Shown: in pieces, positions 13,849-16,805 of the stretch
Layout of the letters: each line of letters opens with the position of its first letter
Numbering within the stretch: the first letter of the stretch is position 1
Source of the DNA: DATDMG01 sp036518955
GTDB lineage: Bacteria; Actinomycetota; Actinomycetes; Actinomycetales; Kineosporiaceae
Assembly (NCBI GenBank): GCA_036518955.1
Contig: DATDMG010000211.1
Coordinates: 1 to 16,805 of the forward strand
Reading direction: 5' to 3'
Length of the DNA stretch: 16,805 nt
Made by a program: the position numbers and the translations under genes
The notes under the pieces: generated by a model
What the model was told of the DNA's origin: nothing
Databases searched by the model: none
The model's input: the letters and a program-made list of their open reading frames with translations, nothing else

Positions 13849-15765
13849 ATGCCCGGCAACCGGGTCCGACTGCTGAACGCTCTCGGCGGGTGGCCCGGTG
13901 CCGGGCTGCTGGCGGACGGTGTGATGGCGGGCGTGCTGGGGTCGGCGGTGGTGCTCGGCGCCGTGCTGGCTGTCGTCCCGATGCCGGTAGCGACCGCGAT
14001 GACGGTCTTCTGGGCGGCCCAGCCGCTGCTGGACGTGGTCATGGTGGGCGGTTGCTGGCGGGTGACGGCACTCGCGGGGCCAGGTGACCCCGGCGCCCGG
14101 TTCTGGCGCTGGCTCGGGCGGGCCGGAATGCTCTTCGCCGCCGGTGACTCGGCGGAGACCTGGACGGCGGTCGCCAGCCCCGGCGCGTCCCGGATCGGCG
14201 GGGGCACCCCGCATGCCGTGTTGATCGGGTCGGGCATCCTGGTGATGATCGGCGTCACACTGAGCCACCCCGCGGAGCTGACCGGCTCGCAGCGGCGCCG
14301 GATGTGGATGGACGCCGCGACGGTCCTGGCTGCCGCGGCCGCCGTGATCTGGTACGTCAACGGCGGCAGCACCCAGCCGCAGTCCCTGGCCGTCGCCGTC
14401 GTGGCGATGGTCTCGGCCTTCGGACTGGTGAAGCTGACCCTGTGCGCCCGCCCGCCGTTCACCCGGGCGGCGACCCTGCTCGGGGTCACCGGAGTGGCCT
14501 CCACCGGGATCGCGAACGCCGTCGCGCCCAGCGGCCAGTACGCCGCCGGTCACGGCGTCCTGCTGTTCCTGCACCTGCTCCCTTCGGTCGCCGTGGCCGT
14601 CACCCCCCGGGTGCAGGAACTCAGCCTGCGCCGGGAGGCTCCGCGGCCGTCGCCGCCCCGCCGGGCGTACAGCCTGCTGCCCTACGCGTCGGTCGTGGTG
14701 TCGCAGACGCTGACGGTGCTCACGGTGCTCGCCTCCGACAACCCGGGCACCGGGGCCAGGGCGTGGGGCGTGGTGGCCGCCAACGCCGCCGTGACCATAC
14801 TGGTGGTCGCCCGCCAGCTCGACGCCTTCCGGGAGAACGCGACCCTGCTCCGCCGGCTGGACGCCAGCATGCTGAGCCTGCGCCGCGCGGAGCAGCGCTA
14901 CCGGTCCCTGGTGCAGCACTCCAGCGACATCACCCTGATCATCTCCCCGGAGGGGACCGTCACCTACGCCAGCCCCGCACTGGAAACGGTGCTCGGCATC
15001 AGCCCCGAGACCGCGGTCGGCCTACCGGCGCTCGCCCTCGCCGCGCTGACCGGTAGCAAGCCCGGCGCCCGGACCTCGGCGGACGCCGCCCCGCCCGAGT
15101 GGAACACCAGCACCCAACAGGTGCAGGCCAGGCACAGGGACGGGTCCCGGCGCTGGCTGGAGGTCACCTTCACCAACCTCATCGCGGATCCGAGCGTGCG
15201 GGGCACCGTCTGCAACGCCCGCAATGTCACCGAGGCGCGGCTGCTGCAGGACAGTCTGCGTCACCAGGCCTCCCATGATCCGCTGACCCAGCTGGCCAAC
15301 CGCTCAGCCTTCGACGAGCAGGTCGCCCGGGTCCGCGAGACCTGCGAGCCCGCCGCCGTCCTGATGATCGACCTCGATGGTTTCAAGCCGATCAACGACA
15401 CCTACGGTCACCATGCCGGGGACGAGCTGCTCGTCAGCGTCGCCGCCCGGATCCGCGCCAGTGTGCGGCCGGGCGACCTGGTCGCGCGGCTCGGGGGCGA
15501 CGAGTTCGCCGTCCTGTTGGAGGGCGCCACTGAGCAGCAGGCCCTATCGGTGGCCGCCCGGATCACGGCAGCCCTGCAGGCCCCGCTGCCGGCTGCCGGG
15601 CAGTTGCTGGCGGTAAGCGCGAGTGTGGGCGTGGCGGCCGGGCCGAGCCGCCAGCTCGAACAGTTGCTGCGCGACGCCGATGCGGCCATGTACAGCGTCA
15701 AACAGGGCACCGGGGACGGCGGCTACCTGAGCGCCTCCACGGCCCAGCCACCCGCGACGGCGTGA
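13849..15765 (+). CDS. Membrane-bound PAS-GGDEF diguanylate cyclase
   Basis: It makes cyclic di-GMP from two GTP at the membrane. The start is set at ATG 13849, which has GGAGG 8 nt upstream and is followed directly by hydrophobic sequence; the open frame further upstream is not protein-like. Of 638 aa, residues about 18-325 contain eight or so hydrophobic segments, forming a membrane sensor domain of no named type. A PAS domain lies at about 349-465 (QRYRSLVQHSSDITLIIS...YASPALETVLG). The GGDEF domain covers about 472-625: ASHDPLTQLANRSAFDEQ, the metal site MIDLDGFKPINDTYGHHAGD (Asp508) and an intact RLGGDEFAVLLEG (547-559). RPGD at 540-543, five residues before GGDEF, matches the RxxD product-inhibition site. 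No EAL domain follows. The enzyme looks catalytically competent. Its link to nitrogen fixation, if any, is unknown. Confidence 0.95.
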   Translation: MPGNRVRLLNALGGWPGAGLLADGVMAGVLGSAVVLGAVLAVVPMPVATAMTVFWAAQPLLDVVMVGGCWRVTALAGPGDPGARFWRWLGRAGMLFAAGDSAETWTAVASPGASRIGGGTPHAVLIGSGILVMIGVTLSHPAELTGSQRRRMWMDAATVLAAAAAVIWYVNGGSTQPQSLAVAVVAMVSAFGLVKLTLCARPPFTRAATLLGVTGVASTGIANAVAPSGQYAAGHGVLLFLHLLPSVAVAVTPRVQELSLRREAPRPSPPRRAYSLLPYASVVVSQTLTVLTVLASDNPGTGARAWGVVAANAAVTILVVARQLDAFRENATLLRRLDASMLSLRRAEQRYRSLVQHSSDITLIISPEGTVTYASPALETVLGISPETAVGLPALALAALTGSKPGARTSADAAPPEWNTSTQQVQARHRDGSRRWLEVTFTNLIADPSVRGTVCNARNVTEARLLQDSLRHQASHDPLTQLANRSAFDEQVARVRETCEPAAVLMIDLDGFKPINDTYGHHAGDELLVSVAARIRASVRPGDLVARLGGDEFAVLLEGATEQQALSVAARITAALQAPLPAAGQLLAVSASVGVAAGPSRQLEQLLRDADAAMYSVKQGTGDGGYLSASTAQPPATA

Positions 15766-16000
15766 CGCGCCGCATCCCTGATGATCCGACAATCGGGTGG
15801 CTCACCGCTGGGCCACGCCGTGCTGCCCCACCACCGGCCGGGCCTGCGACTACCCGACCCGGGTGGCGCACGACCGCGGCGTCAGCCTCGCCGATCCCGT
15901 CTTTCTGCGGGCGGAACGCCCGGCCGTGAGCGGCAGCGTCGCGACTCGGCCAATTGTGCCGACGCGGCATGGAGGGAACGGCTGTGCTCGCTCTGTGGCG
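15766..16000. other. Intergenic stretch after the cyclase, no gene seen
   Basis: No supported gene. The only structure noticed is a short hairpin CGGGCG-GAA-CGCCCG at 15907-15921 (6-bp stem), lacking a T-run; it lies about 140 nt beyond the cyclase stop and could be a weak terminator between the converging cyclase and esterase transcripts. Confidence 0.4.
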
Positions 16001-16138
16001 ATCCGGCCTCCAGTGGTTGGCGGGCACCACGCCCGGCGGCAGAAGTTCCCAGCCGTCGCACAACGCCTCGATCTGGCGGGGCGTGCGGGCGGTGAAGTCG
16101 CCGGCACGTTTCGCGTGGAGGGCGGCCGCCGCACGGGG
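16001..16138 (-). pseudogene. Fragment of a SAM-dependent methyltransferase (DUF574/Methyltransf_19-like C-terminus)
   Basis: About 46 codons directly behind the esterase stop, in the same frame, read FTARTPRQIEALCDGWELLP, then PGVVPANHWRPD. This matches the C-terminal pattern of the actinobacterial Methyltransf_19 (DUF574) family, where RTPEQI, DGLELxEPGVVP and WRPD-like blocks precede the end. There is no start codon context, SAM-binding glycine motif or N-terminal part here, and no stop soon after WRPD. It is best read as a relic left by a rearrangement that placed the esterase gene next to it. The family call rests on remembered motifs only. Confidence 0.55.
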
Positions 16139-16144
16139 TCCTCC

Positions 16145-16805
16145 TCAGGGCCGCGTGCCGGCGATCGGAGCCGGCGGTGCGAGCCGTTGGCTGAGGTAGG
16201 TGAACACGTCCGGGACCATCCGGGCCATGTCGGTCGTGAGGTGTTGGGCGCCGGGCAGGTCGCGCAGTTGGGCGTTGGTGGGTGGCCGCACCTGGGTGAG
16301 GAAGTGTCGGGCCTGGGCCAGGTCGTGGCCGGTCGTCCCGCTCCACAGCAGCACCGAGACCGCGGGCGGGTGAGCGGCCGCGATCACCTCTGGATCCCCG
16401 GCCCGCACCGCGGGGTCGTTCTTGCCCGGCAGCGGGGTGTCGATGCTGAAGTAGCCGTCCATGCTCGCCACCGCGCCGTACTCGTCAGGGTGGTTGTAGA
16501 CCACGCGCATCGCGCAGTAGGCGCCGGAGGAGGTCCCGGCGGCGCCCCAGGCCACCCGGTCCGGGCTGACGCGGAAGTTGTCGAGCACCATCTGCCGAAC
16601 GTCCACGGTGAGGAACGTGCCGACCTTCGGCTGCCCGGGAAGATCGGCGCACTCGGTGTCCAACGTCGGGCTGACCTGCATCTCGGGCATCACGAACACG
16701 AACGGCAGGGTGCTGCCGTTCCTCGTCCCGGCGGCGACGAACTCGCGGGCGCCCAGCGCGGTGCCCACCCAACTGTTGTGCCCGGCGCCGGTGCCGCCCG
16801 GATAG
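16145..16805 (-). CDS. Putative esterase, alpha/beta-hydrolase of the PF00756 type (5' end outside the window)
   Basis: The 219 visible residues continue past the right edge (frame open to the last base), so the N-terminus, and any signal peptide or membrane part, cannot be judged. HNSWVG early in the visible part corresponds to the segment after the oxyanion region in such esterases. The nucleophile elbow GTSSG is at visible residues 90-94 (Ser92), in the setting RVAWGAAGTSSGAYCAMRVV, followed by HPDEYGAVASMDGYF, as in PF00756 esterases and antigen-85-like acyl hydrolases. GAQHLTTDM near the C-terminus offers the catalytic histidine. The substrate is unknown. The GTG at 16768 is not taken as the start because the upstream YPGGTGAGHNSW is typical family sequence. 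Confidence 0.85.
   Translation of the reverse strand, partial: YPGGTGAGHNSWVGTALGAREFVAAGTRNGSTLPFVFVMPEMQVSPTLDTECADLPGQPKVGTFLTVDVRQMVLDNFRVSPDRVAWGAAGTSSGAYCAMRVVYNHPDEYGAVASMDGYFSIDTPLPGKNDPAVRAGDPEVIAAAHPPAVSVLLWSGTTGHDLAQARHFLTQVRPPTNAQLRDLPGAQHLTTDMARMVPDVFTYLSQRLAPPAPIAGTRP

Noticed and set aside
1..16805. CRISPR array, insertion sequence ends, tRNA or rRNA
   Set aside because: No regularly spaced repeats, transposase motifs, cloverleaf or rRNA-like stretches were seen on either strand.

Overview
The window is high-GC DNA with GC-biased third codon positions and many GTG starts, as expected of an actinobacterium. Its left three quarters hold a molybdenum nitrogenase cluster whose order closely matches that known from Frankia: nifV-nifH-nifD-nifK-nifE-nifN-nifX-(DUF269)-nifW-nifZ-nifB-nfu-hesA. 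Genus cannot be settled by eye. Frankia or another nif-bearing actinobacterium fits best.

Layout. Positions 1-12054 are thirteen genes, all on the minus strand, so transcription runs from right to left. They start with nifV at 12054 and end in a hesA-like gene cut by the left window edge. Spacing is very tight: most junctions overlap by 1-14 nt (TGATG, ATGA or GTGA). The only sizeable gaps are nifV-nifH (85 nt) and nifH-nifD (36 nt). This points to one polycistronic unit with translational coupling. A candidate promoter (TTCACA, 16-nt spacer, TATTAA) lies just upstream of nifV, and its -10 is embedded in a 14/16 palindrome. From 12055 to 12748 lies a mixed region with a lower-GC block and no gene I can name. 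A small membrane protein follows (12749-13222, minus). A 626-nt divergent region with a perfect 13-bp inverted repeat leads to a plus-strand membrane-PAS-GGDEF diguanylate cyclase (13849-15765). The right end holds a piece of a class I methyltransferase (16001-16138) directly behind the 3' end of a partial esterase (minus strand, running off the window).

How the genes work together. nifH encodes the Fe protein and nifDK the MoFe protein. NifB makes the FeS core of FeMo-co by radical SAM chemistry, NifEN is the maturation scaffold, NifX binds cofactor precursors, and NifV makes homocitrate, the organic ligand. NifW and NifZ help MoFe protein maturation. The NfuA-like protein probably carries Fe-S clusters. 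HesA is an E1-like adenylating enzyme often found with nif. No nifS, nifA-type activator, ferredoxin or full nifU is visible here; they may lie further left or elsewhere.

Most notable oddities: the NifX-associated DUF269 gene is reduced to its C-terminal half and is fused out of frame onto the 3' end of nifX, consistent with a deletion; the small DUF683 gene that normally follows is absent; the NfuA-like protein carries a Gly/Pro/Ala-rich insert in a cysteine-less A-type domain. I see no mobile element, CRISPR array, tRNA or rRNA. I did not find a clearly new biological system.
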